Source: Tsuneonella rigui (GTDB taxonomy: Bacteria; Pseudomonadota; Alphaproteobacteria; Sphingomonadales; Sphingomonadaceae). Taken from it: a stretch of DNA of 64,000 nt. Shown piece after piece: positions 42,447-51,297 of the stretch (its first letter is position 1; every line of letters begins with the position of its first letter). Both the position numbers and the translations under genes were made by a program. The notes beneath the pieces are model-generated. The model had not been told where the DNA came from, made no database searches, and saw nothing but the letters and a program-made list of their open reading frames with translations. The stretch lies in contig NZ_RSEL01000003.1 of assembly GCF_003958625.1 (NCBI RefSeq), forward strand, positions 1-64,000, read 5' to 3'.

Positions 42447-42947
42447 TCAGAAATTGAGCGTGACCGTCAGCGTGTCCTTGTAGCCGCCAGCGGGAATCAG
42501 TGCGGCGATCGTCACCCTGCCGTAGACGGGAATGCTCTGCGCCGCGCCGGTGCCCGAATTGCCGGCGAAGTTCTTGCCGGCGCCCTTGCCCCACACCGCA
42601 GTCCGTGCCGCGTTGAAGTAGACATTGTACGGGATCGTCGCACCGCCGGCGCTGATCATGCGGCGCTTGTTGGTGGCCTGGGGCTGCGCGCCGTCGTCGA
42701 TGTCGATCGAGTAGTCGGTGTTGGGCGTGCACTTTACCGTCAGGTTGGTCGACGAATCGATGATCAGGCCGATGAGCGGATTGGGCGCTACGAACATCAG
42801 GTCCGACGTCTGCAGCGAACAGCCGCTCACCACGGTGACCTTGGCATCGACTGTGTTGGTCGCCTGGCCCGCGAGCGCAGGGGTGCCGGCGGCCATCAGC
42901 CCCCCGGCGATCCCTATTGCTGACATGCGGCGCAGACGCCTCGTCAC
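42447..42947 (-). CDS. Spore coat U domain pilin 2
   Basis: Second SCPU subunit, 166 residues, divergent from the first but with the same plan: signal peptide ending ALAG, Cys pair in VSGCSLQ and VKCTPNTDYS, and the terminal donor-strand YKDTLTVTLNF. The start is most likely GTG (42947) with GTTGGGGGAA 4 bases upstream, matching the leader of pilin 1; Met8 is an alternative. As first gene of the transcript it may be the shaft or the tip subunit. Composition is similar to the neighbours, with no sign of transfer. Confidence 0.9.
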   Translation of the reverse strand: MTRRLRRMSAIGIAGGLMAAGTPALAGQATNTVDAKVTVVSGCSLQTSDLMFVAPNPLIGLIIDSSTNLTVKCTPNTDYSIDIDDGAQPQATNKRRMISAGGATIPYNVYFNAARTAVWGKGAGKNFAGNSGTGAAQSIPVYGRVTIAALIPAGGYKDTLTVTLNF

Positions 42948-42977
42948 GCTCTTCCCCCAACGATCCAGAGGAGAGCA

Positions 42978-43001
42978 ATTAGGGGAATTCCGTTAGGGGA
43001 A
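42978..43001. repeat. Two direct copies of (A/G)TTAGGGGAA upstream of pilin 2
   Basis: On the plus strand ATTAGGGGAA (42978-42987) and GTTAGGGGAA (42992-43001), 14 bases apart, lie just upstream of pilin 2. The same word, on the minus strand, is the ribosome-binding region of both pilins (42278-42287; 42952-42961 with one change). Direct repeats at this place could be an operator of the pilus promoter. Confidence 0.4.
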
Positions 43002-43042
43002 GGTAAACGGCCCGGAAACCAGACGCCGCGACGCGGCCGCCG

Positions 43043-44020
43043 CTAGATGTCCCCGCCCGTAAGCCGCTGACAAATCAGGTCGAGTTGGTCGAGCGTCCGA
43101 TAGCGGATGGTCACCGCGCCCGACCGCGGATCGGCGTCGGTCTTGATCTGGACGCTGAGGCCGAGGAATTCCTCGAGGTGCCGCTGGACTGCGGCGATGT
43201 CGGCGTCCTTGGTCGGGTCGCGCGCGACGCGCGTTTGCCGGCGGGCGGCACCGCCGTCGCCACCCTTGCGCACGAGCCGCTCGATATCGCGCACCGTCAG
43301 CGCTTCGCTCACCGCGCGCTCGGCCAGTGTGGCCGCCTCCGGCTGGCCGATCAACGCGCGGGCGTGGCCCATCGATAGCGCGCCCTGCTCGACCAGGTCG
43401 AGCACCGCGTGCGGCAACTGCAGCAGCCGCTGCAAGTTCGCGACATGGCTGCGCGACTTGTCGACCAGCTTGGCGATGTCGGCCTGCGTCAGTCCCTCGT
43501 CGTCGGCGAGACGCTGGTAGGCGCGCCCCTCCTCGACCGGGTTGAGATCCTCGCGCTGCAGATTCTCGATCAGCGCCAGCGCCATGACCTCGCGCTGGTC
43601 GAGCTCGCGCACCAGCGCGGGTATCTCGTGCAGGCGCGCCTTCTGCGCCGCGCGCCAGCGGCGCTCACCGGCGACGAGGCGATAGCGGCCCTGCCCCTGC
43701 GGCGTGACGATGACCGGCTGGATCACCCCGCGCTGCGCGATCGACTGCGCGAGTTCCTCGAGCGCGGCCTCGTCGAAACGCTTGCGCGGCTGGCCGGGCA
43801 GCGGCTCGATCGCCGAGACGGCAATGTTGGCGAGGCCTTCGCGCGGATAAGTGGCTGTTTGCGCAGGAGAAGAGGGCGCGTTGAGATCGCGCACCACCAG
43901 CGGTTCCTCGCGCCGTGTCTCCCCGAGCAGCGCACCCAACCCGCGGCCGAGCTTCTTCTTCGGATCGCCCTTGGGCCGGTCGGGAACCGAAAAGCGAATC
44001 GGATCGGTCGGATTGCTCAT
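43043..44020 (-). CDS. parB: Chromosome partitioning protein ParB
   Basis: CTP-dependent DNA clamp of 325 residues that loads at parS. Order: N-terminal ParA-interacting Lys/Arg segment (KKKLGRGLGALLG, about 22-34), CTP-binding ParB/Srx domain with boxes PLPGQPRKRFDE, GVIQPVIV and RYRLVAGERRWRAAQKA, then the helix-turn-helix (LTQADIAKLVDKSRSHVANLQRLLQLP) that reads parS, and the C-terminal dimerisation region. Its start overlaps the parA stop by 4 bases. Four parS-like sites lie 0.8-4.3 kb upstream in rsmG, mnmG and the mnmE-mnmG gap. Confidence 0.97.
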   Translation of the reverse strand: MSNPTDPIRFSVPDRPKGDPKKKLGRGLGALLGETRREEPLVVRDLNAPSSPAQTATYPREGLANIAVSAIEPLPGQPRKRFDEAALEELAQSIAQRGVIQPVIVTPQGQGRYRLVAGERRWRAAQKARLHEIPALVRELDQREVMALALIENLQREDLNPVEEGRAYQRLADDEGLTQADIAKLVDKSRSHVANLQRLLQLPHAVLDLVEQGALSMGHARALIGQPEAATLAERAVSEALTVRDIERLVRKGGDGGAARRQTRVARDPTKDADIAAVQRHLEEFLGLSVQIKTDADPRSGAVTIRYRTLDQLDLICQRLTGGDI

Positions 44021-44793
44021 GCGGCCTTCCTCGTCTCGGGCAGGCGCCCGATCAGCTCGCGCGCGAGGGCAATGTAGGCGCGGCTGCCGGGGCAGTTGTG
44101 GTCATAGACCAGCGCCGGGAGCCCGTGGCTGGGCGCCTCGGACAGGCGGACGTTGCGCGGGATGACCGATTCGAACACCAGCGGGCCGAGGCACGAGCGC
44201 ACGTCGTCTGCCACCTGGTCGGTCAGCCGGTTGCGCCGGTCGAACATCGTTAGCACCACGCCGATGATGCCGAGATCGGGATTGAAACGCTGCTGCACCC
44301 GCTCGACCGTCTGCAGGAGCTGCGATAGCCCTTCGAGCGCGAAGAATTCGCACTGCAGCGGCACCAGCAGGGTATCGGCCGCACCGAGCGCGTTGAGCGT
44401 CAGCAGCCCAAGCGATGGCGGACAGTCGATGAAGGCGATCTCGTGACCCTTGTGGTCGGCGAGCGCCTTGGTCAGCCGCGCGGTGCGGTCATCGACCGAA
44501 ACGAGCTCGATTTCTGCCCCTGACAGGTCGACCGTTGCCGGCACGATATCGAGACCGGGAATGCCGGTCGGCTGGATGCACTCTTCGAGCGTCGCATCTT
44601 CGACCAACAGGTCGTAGCTTGAGCTGGCGCGTTCCTCACTGCCGACGCCCATTCCGGTCGAGGCATTTCCTTGCGGATCGAGGTCGATTAGCAAGGTTTT
44701 CCAACCGGTTGCGGCCATCGCGGTGGCGATGTTGATGGCCGTGGTGGTCTTGCCCACCCCGCCTTTCTGATTGGCGATGGCAATCGTGATCAT
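44017..44793 (-). CDS. parA: Chromosome partitioning ATPase ParA
   Basis: Walker-type ATPase of 258 residues that moves ParB-parS complexes. ANQKGGVGKTTTAINIATA holds the deviant Walker A (Lys11 and Lys16 by count from the start MITIAI), IDLDPQGNASTGMG is the A' motif, and FIDCPPSLGLLTLNAL the Walker B. I start at the ATG at 44793; the open frame runs 48 codons further but into rsmG. It overlaps rsmG and parB by 4 bases each, so rsmG-parA-parB are translationally coupled. Confidence 0.97.
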   Translation of the reverse strand: MITIAIANQKGGVGKTTTAINIATAMAATGWKTLLIDLDPQGNASTGMGVGSEERASSSYDLLVEDATLEECIQPTGIPGLDIVPATVDLSGAEIELVSVDDRTARLTKALADHKGHEIAFIDCPPSLGLLTLNALGAADTLLVPLQCEFFALEGLSQLLQTVERVQQRFNPDLGIIGVVLTMFDRRNRLTDQVADDVRSCLGPLVFESVIPRNVRLSEAPSHGLPALVYDHNCPGSRAYIALARELIGRLPETRKAA

Positions 44794-45419
44794 CGCTGCT
44801 GGCCTTCCGCAATTCGCCCCACGACTATCCCCGAATCCGCGTCCGTTGCCGATTGTTCCACGTGAAACGCTGTTTTGAGGCTTTTCGGCAATTCTGCGAC
44901 TTCCTGCGCCGCCGAGCGGCCCTTCGGCAACAACCACAGCGTGTCGCTTGTGGAAAAGCGTCGCGCAAGTTTGATCAGTTTGGGCAGCGGCGCAAAGGCG
45001 CGTGCCGAAATGACACCGACGGGTCGGGCGGCGACATCTTCCAGTCTGCGCCCTTCGATTGAGCAGGTTGACAACTCCAACGCCTCAGCGGCCTCGGTGA
45101 GCCATTCGACACGGCGACGACGCGATTCGACTAGAGTGACGTCCCATCCCGGCCGCATCGCCGCGATCACCAGGCCAGGAAAACCGGCGCCGGTTCCAAG
45201 GTCTAGCCAACTCGTTGTTTCACGTGGAACATAGTCGAGTAGCTGTGCACTGTCGGCGATGTGCCTCTGCCACACACTACTGAGCGAGGCCGCAGCGATG
45301 AGGTTCTGCCGGGTATTCTCGGCTGCCAGCATGGCCAGCAGCCGCTCGAGGCGGGCCAAAGCCGCACCGTCGCACCGCGCCGCAACAAAGGCGCGCGCTT
45401 CCTCTTCGCCTGAAATCAT
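44790..45419 (-). CDS. rsmG: 16S rRNA (guanine527-N7)-methyltransferase RsmG
   Basis: SAM-dependent methyltransferase of 209 residues that methylates G527 in 16S rRNA. The family opening [40 protein letters not shown] site [16 protein letters not shown], and [14 protein letters not shown] are all seen. The reading frame contains two parS sites (45216-45231 and 44854-44869), the second near the C-terminus, where it encodes the FHVEQ stretch. Start and stop overlap mnmG and parA by 4 bases each. Confidence 0.96.
   Translation of the reverse strand: MISGEEEARAFVAARCDGAALARLERLLAMLAAENTRQNLIAAASLSSVWQRHIADSAQLLDYVPRETTSWLDLGTGAGFPGLVIAAMRPGWDVTLVESRRRRVEWLTEAAEALELSTCSIEGRRLEDVAARPVGVISARAFAPLPKLIKLARRFSTSDTLWLLPKGRSAAQEVAELPKSLKTAFHVEQSATDADSGIVVGRIAEGQQR
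44854..44869. promoter_or_regulatory. parS site 1 (ParB-binding centromere)
   Basis: TGTTCCACGTGAAACG, 15 of 16 positions of the consensus TGTTNCACGTGNAACA (the last base differs). It lies in the 3' part of rsmG. Confidence 0.85.
45216..45231. promoter_or_regulatory. parS site 2
   Basis: TGTTTCACGTGGAACA, a full match to TGTTNCACGTGNAACA, within rsmG. Confidence 0.9.
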
Positions 45420-47254
45420 GCCGCCTCTTGAACGCGGCGGGCGTGCACGAGAAGCGCAGCCAGTGCCGCCGGCGTGATTCCGGGCACCCGTCCAGCGGCC
45501 GCCAAGCTATCGGGCCGCGCCGCTTCGAGCCGCTCGACCATCTCGTTCGACAAACCGGGCACGGACCCGAACGGGAACTCGGAAGGTATGGCCAGGCTCT
45601 CGCTGGCGCGCAGGTCGCGCAACTCGGCCTCGTGCCGGGCGAGGTACGGCGCATAGGCCGCGTCCTCGGCGAGCTCGATCCCGACCTCGTCATCCGCGAA
45701 GCCTGCGGGCAGCCATTGATCGAGCGCCTCCGCATCTATTGCATCATGCGCGAGCCAGGCGCGAAGGCTCTTGGCCGGCTGATCGGCGCGTGCGCCCGCC
45801 ACTTCCCGCGCGGGAATGAAGACATCGAGCTGCTTGTTCCACGTGGCACGCTGTGCCTCGCGTTGCTCGAACCACGCGCGGCGCTGCTTGCCAACCGCGC
45901 CCAAGGCGATTGCGAGGGGCGTCAGGCGAGTGCCGGCATTGCTCGCCCGCAATCGCAGGCGATATTCCGCGCGGGCCGTGAGCATGCGGTAGGGCTCGCT
46001 CACGCCGTGGAGGGTGAGGTCGTCGACCATCACTGCGATATAGGAATTCGCGCGGTCGAGCGCCGGCGTATCGCGCTCCAACACGGCGGCAGCCGCGTGC
46101 ATGCCGGCGACGAGGCCCTGGGCGGCCGCCTCCTCGTATCCGGTCGTGCCGTTGATCTGACCCGCGCAGTAGAGCCCAGGGATGGCGCGCAACTGCAGCC
46201 CCCGATCGAGCGAGCGCGGATCAATGTGATCGTACTCGACTGCATAGCCCGGCACTGCCATCTCGACCGCGCCCAGCCCGTCCATGGTCCGCAGCATCGC
46301 AAGCTGGACGTCGGCCGGCAGCGAGGTGCTGACCCCGTTGGGATAGACCATCGTGGTGGACAGACCCTCGGGCTCGAGGAACACCTGATGCCCGTCGCGG
46401 TCGCCGAAGCGATGGACCTTGTCCTCGATCGACGGACAATAGCGCGGCCCCTGCGCGCCGATCGCCCCGCTGAACAGGGGCGAGCGATCGAAGTTCGCGC
46501 GGATCACGTCGTGCGTCTCCGCGGTAGTGCGGGTGATCGCGCACGAGAGTTGCGGATTGGCGCGCGCCCTGGTCAGCGGCGACATCGTCCAGGTCTCGGC
46601 ATCCGAGGCCTGCTCTGCAAGATACGCCCAATCAATCGTCCGCCCGTCGAGCCGCGGCGGTGTGCCGGTCTTGAGCCGGCCCATCGGCAGGCTCGCCTCG
46701 CGCATTTGCGCCGCGAGACGCTGAGCCGATTGCTCGCCGATTCGTCCGCCGGTGTAGCGCTCCTCGCCGCGAAACAGAGTTCCGCCGAGGAAAGTGCCGG
46801 TGCAGAGGATCACTGCGCGCGAGGTCAGCCGGCTTCCGTCGGCAAGTTCCAGGCCCGCAATCCGTCCGCTCTCGATGATCAGCGCGGCCGCCTCTCCGGC
46901 GATCGGCGTGAGATCGTCCTGCCCGCGCAGGATCCGCTGTACCGCAGCCTTGAACAGCACGCGGTCGGCCTGGACACGCGGACCCCACACCGCGCTCCCC
47001 TTCGAGCGGTTGAGCATCCTGTAGTGGATCGCGGCTGCATCGGCCGCGCGCGCAATCACCCCGTCGAAGGCATCGACCTCGCGGACGAGGTGCCCCTTGC
47101 CAAGTCCGCCGATCGCCGGATTGCAGCTCATGGCGCCAATGGCGTCGAGATCGAAGGTGACCAACCCCACCCGCGCGCCCATCCGCGCGGCGACTGCGGC
47201 CGCCTCGACGCCGGCGTGCCCGCCGCCGACTACCAGGATGTCGAAATGTGCCAT
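45416..47254 (-). CDS. mnmG: tRNA uridine-5-carboxymethylaminomethyl modification enzyme MnmG (GidA)
   Basis: FAD-dependent partner of MnmE, 612 residues, forming cmnm5U34 on tRNAs. The FAD-binding [10 protein letters not shown] (about 10-19) follows a short N-terminal strand; [21 protein letters not shown] is the substrate-binding conserved block, and [20 protein letters not shown] and [10 protein letters not shown] appear later. The helical C-terminal domain includes [17 protein letters not shown] weaker parS-like site lies in the gene at 45835. It starts 62 bases after mnmE's stop, a gap that contains a perfect parS site. Confidence 0.97.
   Translation of the reverse strand: MAHFDILVVGGGHAGVEAAAVAARMGARVGLVTFDLDAIGAMSCNPAIGGLGKGHLVREVDAFDGVIARAADAAAIHYRMLNRSKGSAVWGPRVQADRVLFKAAVQRILRGQDDLTPIAGEAAALIIESGRIAGLELADGSRLTSRAVILCTGTFLGGTLFRGEERYTGGRIGEQSAQRLAAQMREASLPMGRLKTGTPPRLDGRTIDWAYLAEQASDAETWTMSPLTRARANPQLSCAITRTTAETHDVIRANFDRSPLFSGAIGAQGPRYCPSIEDKVHRFGDRDGHQVFLEPEGLSTTMVYPNGVSTSLPADVQLAMLRTMDGLGAVEMAVPGYAVEYDHIDPRSLDRGLQLRAIPGLYCAGQINGTTGYEEAAAQGLVAGMHAAAAVLERDTPALDRANSYIAVMVDDLTLHGVSEPYRMLTARAEYRLRLRASNAGTRLTPLAIALGAVGKQRRAWFEQREAQRATWNKQLDVFIPAREVAGARADQPAKSLRAWLAHDAIDAEALDQWLPAGFADDEVGIELAEDAAYAPYLARHEAELRDLRASESLAIPSEFPFGSVPGLSNEMVERLEAARPDSLAAAGRVPGITPAALAALLVHARRVQEAA
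45835..45850. promoter_or_regulatory. parS-like site 3 (imperfect)
   Basis: TGTTCCACGTGGCACG matches the consensus at 14 of 16 positions, with both differences in the right half. It is in mnmG, between clearer sites, and may be a weak ParB site. Confidence 0.5.
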
Positions 47255-47300
47255 ATCAGCCGCCGATAGGTCAGCGGGGCGCCGAGGTCAAAGTCGCCGG

Positions 47301-47316
47301 TGTTCCACGTGAAACA
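47301..47316. promoter_or_regulatory. parS site 4
   Basis: TGTTCCACGTGAAACA, a full match to the consensus, directly after the mnmE stop in the 62-base mnmE-mnmG gap. Confidence 0.92.
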
Positions 47317-48579
47317 CTACTTGCCGATGCAAAACCGGCCGAACAGCGCATCGAGCATGTCCTCAGTCGAGGCACGCCCCGTAATGCGGTCGAAGGCAAC
47401 CCGCGCGGTGCGCAGGTTCTCAGCCTTAATCAACGGGTTAGATGAAATCGTGCCAAGCGAATCCCGCGCTTCCGCCAGCAACGCGTGCTGCCGCCGGTTG
47501 AGCGCCGCCGCACCAGGAGCGGCCATCGCGCTTCGCGCGTGACCGACCAGCAGGTCCTTGAGTTGCGCCACCCCAGCCCCGCTCGCGGCCGAGACTGCTG
47601 CCTTTGCGGCACGCTTGGTCTGGCCGAGGTCGCTCTTGGCCGAGATCTCCCAGGCACCATCCGGTCCCTCGCCTTCCGGACCTAGCCAGAGAACCAGATC
47701 GGCTCGCTCCAAGGCGCCCCGAGCCCGCGAAATACCCTGCACCTCGATCTCGTCGGTCGAGCTGTCTCTTAGACCCGCCGTATCGACAAAGGTGAATGGC
47801 ACCCCGCCGATCGCCACAGGGCGCTCGAGCAAATCGCGCGTGGTCCCCGGCGTCGGCGCAGTAATGGCCGCCTCATCCTCGATCAAGACATTGAAAAGGG
47901 TCGATTTTCCAGCGTTTGGCGGCCCAGCGAGCACAACCCTGAACCCCTCCCGCAGCGGCTCGACCAACGGCCTGTCGAGCCAGCCACCAATCTCGTCGGC
48001 CAAATCCTCGACCGCTGTAGCGAACTCCGGCGACAGCTCGGCGACATCATCCTCATCGCCAAAGTCGAGCACCGCCTCCACCTGCGCACCGAGCGCGAGG
48101 ACTCGCTTGCGCCAATCCTCGACCTGCCGCGACAGCACCCCGCCCGCCGCCGCCAACGCAGCGCGGCGCTGCAGCTCGGTCTCGGCGGTGAGGAGGTCGG
48201 CGAGTCCCTCGGCTTCGGCCAGGTCGATCCTGCCATTGGCGAACGCCCGCCGCGTGAATTCGCCCGCGGCCGCCCGGCGCAGGCCCGGAACCACCCCCAA
48301 CGCCGCTTCGACCGCCGCAACCACCGCCCGCCCGCCGTGGAGGTGCAGCTCGGCGACATCCTCCCCGGTCGCGGTGCCCGGCCCCGGCAGCCACAATACC
48401 AGCGCCCGGTCGAGTTCCACACCGTCGCCACCACGCAAGACAGCCGAAGTCGCGCGCCGCTCCGGGGTTACCCGGCCGGCCAGTTGCTCGAGCGCCCGAC
48501 CCGCCGCTGGACCGCTGATCCGGACGACCGCGATTCCGGCCGGCGGCGCGCCGCTCGACAGGGCGAAAATCGTATCCAT
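47317..48579 (-). CDS. mnmE: tRNA modification GTPase MnmE (TrmE)
   Basis: GTPase partner of MnmG, 420 residues. The N-terminal tetrahydrofolate-binding domain (MDTIFALSSGAPPAGIAVVRISG onwards, to about 115), a helical domain, and an inserted G domain with G1 GPPNAGKST, the G3-like DTAGLRDSS and the G4-like SAKSD are visible; the C-terminus has the potassium-stimulated GTPase tail ending CIGK, including the catalytic Cys. I start at the ATG at 48577-48579 (MDTIFAL); 11 codons upstream remain open but are not conserved. Confidence 0.96.
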   Translation of the reverse strand: MDTIFALSSGAPPAGIAVVRISGPAAGRALEQLAGRVTPERRATSAVLRGGDGVELDRALVLWLPGPGTATGEDVAELHLHGGRAVVAAVEAALGVVPGLRRAAAGEFTRRAFANGRIDLAEAEGLADLLTAETELQRRAALAAAGGVLSRQVEDWRKRVLALGAQVEAVLDFGDEDDVAELSPEFATAVEDLADEIGGWLDRPLVEPLREGFRVVLAGPPNAGKSTLFNVLIEDEAAITAPTPGTTRDLLERPVAIGGVPFTFVDTAGLRDSSTDEIEVQGISRARGALERADLVLWLGPEGEGPDGAWEISAKSDLGQTKRAAKAAVSAASGAGVAQLKDLLVGHARSAMAAPGAAALNRRQHALLAEARDSLGTISSNPLIKAENLRTARVAFDRITGRASTEDMLDALFGRFCIGK

Positions 48580-48622
48580 GGGGGCAGGTTGAATCATTTG
48601 TGCGCCGAGCAACGCCCGCGCG

Positions 48623-48880
48623 TCAGGCGTCCTTGTCGCCCTTCGCCGGCTTGCCCGCCGCGGTCGCGCCCTCGATGAAATTCTGGAAGAATTTCAAGCC
48701 GACCTGCCCCATCGGCGCCATCTGACCGGCGACTTCGTGCAGCTTGTCGATGCTGCCCACGCCCTTCATCGCCTTGGCCATCAGGTCGACATAGACCTCG
48801 TTCGCCTTGCCGACATCGGGCAGGCCCATGAAGCTGCGCGCCTCTTCGGGGGTGCAATCGATCTCGATGTGGACCTTCAT
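48623..48880 (-). CDS. DUF6489 family small protein
   Basis: Small protein of 85 residues from MKVHIEIDCTPEEARSFMG, then LPDVGKANEVYVDLMAKAMKG and MAPMGQVGLKFFQNFIEGATA, ending in a Lys/Gly tail (GKPAKGDKDA). The pattern fits the alphaproteobacterial DUF6489 family; the function is unknown. The helical core with hydrophobic FFQNF suggests an interaction surface. I take the ATG at 48880; the longer frame runs through the divergent dienelactone hydrolase promoter. It probably heads the mnmE-mnmG transcript, 43 bases upstream of mnmE. Confidence 0.85.
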   Translation of the reverse strand: MKVHIEIDCTPEEARSFMGLPDVGKANEVYVDLMAKAMKGVGSIDKLHEVAGQMAPMGQVGLKFFQNFIEGATAAGKPAKGDKDA

Positions 48881-48977
48881 GGCGGGCTCCTGCGTTGGGC
48901 CAGCGACACCTGTCACAGGGGTTTGGCAAAGTCCATCGCGGCGGGCTAGGCACGCGGCGACGACAAGGGAGACGATC

Positions 48978-49679
48978 ATGGGCGAGACGGTGCGCATCAA
49001 CAAACTGGAGGGCGACGGCACCTTCCCCGCGTACCGCGCCGATCCAGTCGGAGAAGCCAAGGCCGCGATCATCGTCATCCCGGAGATCTTCGGGGTCAAT
49101 CCGGGCATCCGTGCCAAGTGCGATGCCTGGGCCGCCGAGGGCTATCTGGCCGTCGCGCCCGACATCTTCTGGCGCTTCGCCGAGGGCGAGGAGCTCGATC
49201 CAGACGTGCCCGAGCAATTCCAGCGCGCGCTTGAAAACATGGGCAAATTCAAGGGCGACGAGTGCATCCGGGATGTCGAGGCGCTGATCCACTGGCTCAA
49301 GCGCGAGCAGGGCGTGGCGAAGGCCGGGCTGGTCGGTTTCTGCCTCGGCGGCTTCATCGCATACATCGCCGCCACCCGCACCGACATCGATGCTTCGGTC
49401 GGCTACTACGGCGTCTCGATCGACCAGCACGTCAATGAAGCGCACGCGATCGCCAACCCGCTGATGCTGCACATCGCCGGGGCCGATCACTTCGTCACCG
49501 CCGACGCCCAGGAGGCGATCCATGCCGCGCTCGATGACCATCCCAAAGTCACGCTGCACGATTATCCCGGCCTCGATCATGGCTTCGCCGCAGAGATGGG
49601 CAATCGTCGAAACGAGGAGGGCGCGAACCTTGCCGACCAGCGCACCCGCGACTTCCTCGCCGAGCATCTGACCGCATGA
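48978..49679 (+). CDS. Dienelactone hydrolase family protein
   Basis: Alpha/beta-hydrolase of 233 residues. The nucleophile is Cys in GLVGFCLGGF (about residue 122), and the catalytic His is in YPGLDHGFA (near 205) with an Asp in the preceding strand (GADHFV); the Cys-His-Asp triad is typical of dienelactone hydrolases. It opens lactones or acts on other esters; it need not take part in aromatic degradation. A GGGAG precedes the ATG at 48978. ATGA-coupled to the next gene, so both are part of a plus-strand accessory operon. Confidence 0.92.
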   Translation: MGETVRINKLEGDGTFPAYRADPVGEAKAAIIVIPEIFGVNPGIRAKCDAWAAEGYLAVAPDIFWRFAEGEELDPDVPEQFQRALENMGKFKGDECIRDVEALIHWLKREQGVAKAGLVGFCLGGFIAYIAATRTDIDASVGYYGVSIDQHVNEAHAIANPLMLHIAGADHFVTADAQEAIHAALDDHPKVTLHDYPGLDHGFAAEMGNRRNEEGANLADQRTRDFLAEHLTA

Positions 49680-51286
49680 TCAACCGCGCACGCTGGCGCT
49701 GGTCGGCCAATACGGCGACCCGCTTTGGCCTGCCGGCGGCGCTCCTCGCCCTGAGCATTGTCTTCGCGCTGTGGTGGCGCTGGGGCCTGATCCTGACGCT
49801 GCCCCTGCTTGCCATTGCGCTGTGGGACTTCTTTCAGCGCAAGCACACGCTCCGCCGCAACTATCCGCTCCTCGCGCGGGTGCGGTGGATCATGGAGGAC
49901 TTGCGGCCGTTCGCGCGCGCCTATGTGGTCGAAGGTGATCTCGACGGCCGGCCGTTCAACCACGACGAGCGCGCGCTGGTCTATGCCCGATCCAAGGGCG
50001 AACTGGACTCGCACCCGTTCGGCACCGAGCTCGACGTCTATTCGGACGAGTACCAGTGGCTCGCGCACTCCATCGTGCCCAACGAGGCCGCGCCGACCGA
50101 GTGGCGGGTCGATGTCGGCGGACCGCAGTGCGCCAAGCCCTACTCCGCCGCGCTGCTGAATATCTCGGCGATGAGCTTCGGCTCGCTCTCGGCCAACGCG
50201 ATCATGGCGCTCAACAAGGGCGCCGCGGCGGGCGGCTTCTATCACGACACCGGCGAAGGCGGGCTGTCGCGCTATCACCGCACGCACGGCGGCGACCTCG
50301 TGTGGGAGATCGGCAGCGGCTATTTCGGCTGCCGCGATGACGATGGCCGGTTCGACCAAGCGCGCTTCGCGGACACCGCGCAGATCGACCAGGTGAAGAT
50401 GGTCGAGATCAAGCTCAGCCAAGGCGCCAAGCCGGGCCATGGCGGGGTACTGCCCGGCTCGAAGGTGAGCGCCGAGATCGCCGCCGCGCGCGGGGTGCCG
50501 CAAGGCAAGGACTGTATCTCTCCCGCCGCGCATTCGACCTTCTCGACCCCTGTCGGCCTGCTCGAATGGGCCGCCAAGCTGCGCGACCTCTCTGGCGGGA
50601 AGCCAGTCGGAATCAAACTCTGCGTCGGGCGTCCGCACGAGGTATTCGCGATCATGAAGGCGATGCGCGAGACCGGCATCCGGCTCGATTACATCGTCGT
50701 CGATGGCGGCGAGGGCGGAACGGGCGCGGCGCCGGTGGAGATGTCCAACCGAGTAGGGATGCCGCTGCGCGAGGGGCTGATCCTGGTGCGCAACGCGCTG
50801 GTCGGCTGCGGCCTCAAGGGCGACATCAGGCTCGCCGCCGCGGGCAAGGTTCACTCAGGCGCCGGAATCGCGATGAACTTCGGGCTCGGCGCCGACTGGT
50901 GCAACGCGGCGCGCGCCTTCATGTTCGCACTGGGCTGCGTGCAATCGATGCGCTGTCACGAGGATACCTGTCCCACCGGGATCACCACCCAGGACGCGAC
51001 CCGTCAACGCGGACTGGTGGTGCCCGACAAGGCCGAGCGCGTCGCGCGCTTCCAGCGCCAGACGCTGCACGGCTTGCGCGAGCTGGTCGTCGCTATGGGC
51101 CTCGAAAACCCCTGGCAGATCACCGCCGCGCACATCAATGAACGCCTCGACAGCGCGCGCGCCGCGCCGATCGACGAGATCTACGGGTTCCTGAAGGAAG
51201 GAGCCCTGCTCGACGACCCCGCATCCACGCAGTATGCCAGCGTATGGGACCGGGCCCAGGCGGGGAGCTTCGCCGCGGCCAACTGA
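49676..51286 (+). CDS. FMN-binding glutamate synthase family protein, membrane-anchored
   Basis: Protein of 536 residues with two N-terminal membrane helices (FGLPAALLALSIVFALWW and LILTLPLLAIALWDFF, about 17-52) and then the GltS FMN-binding barrel: ISAMSFGSLSANAIMALNKGA, DTGEGGLSRYH, the FeS-associated MRCHEDTCPTGITTQ and VDGGEGGTGAAP. The typical N-terminal amidotransferase of glutamate synthase is absent, so it cannot hydrolyse glutamine itself; an ammonia-dependent or other FMN oxidoreductase is likely. The membrane helices suggest quinone-linked activity (inference). Confidence 0.9.
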   Translation: MINRARWRWSANTATRFGLPAALLALSIVFALWWRWGLILTLPLLAIALWDFFQRKHTLRRNYPLLARVRWIMEDLRPFARAYVVEGDLDGRPFNHDERALVYARSKGELDSHPFGTELDVYSDEYQWLAHSIVPNEAAPTEWRVDVGGPQCAKPYSAALLNISAMSFGSLSANAIMALNKGAAAGGFYHDTGEGGLSRYHRTHGGDLVWEIGSGYFGCRDDDGRFDQARFADTAQIDQVKMVEIKLSQGAKPGHGGVLPGSKVSAEIAAARGVPQGKDCISPAAHSTFSTPVGLLEWAAKLRDLSGGKPVGIKLCVGRPHEVFAIMKAMRETGIRLDYIVVDGGEGGTGAAPVEMSNRVGMPLREGLILVRNALVGCGLKGDIRLAAAGKVHSGAGIAMNFGLGADWCNAARAFMFALGCVQSMRCHEDTCPTGITTQDATRQRGLVVPDKAERVARFQRQTLHGLRELVVAMGLENPWQITAAHINERLDSARAAPIDEIYGFLKEGALLDDPASTQYASVWDRAQAGSFAAAN

Positions 51287-51297
51287 GGGGAAAGCCG

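Noticed and set aside
45428-47269. A 613-codon open frame on the plus strand opposite mnmG.
   Set aside because: It is an antisense artefact of GC-rich codon use; mnmG itself is fully conserved on the minus strand.
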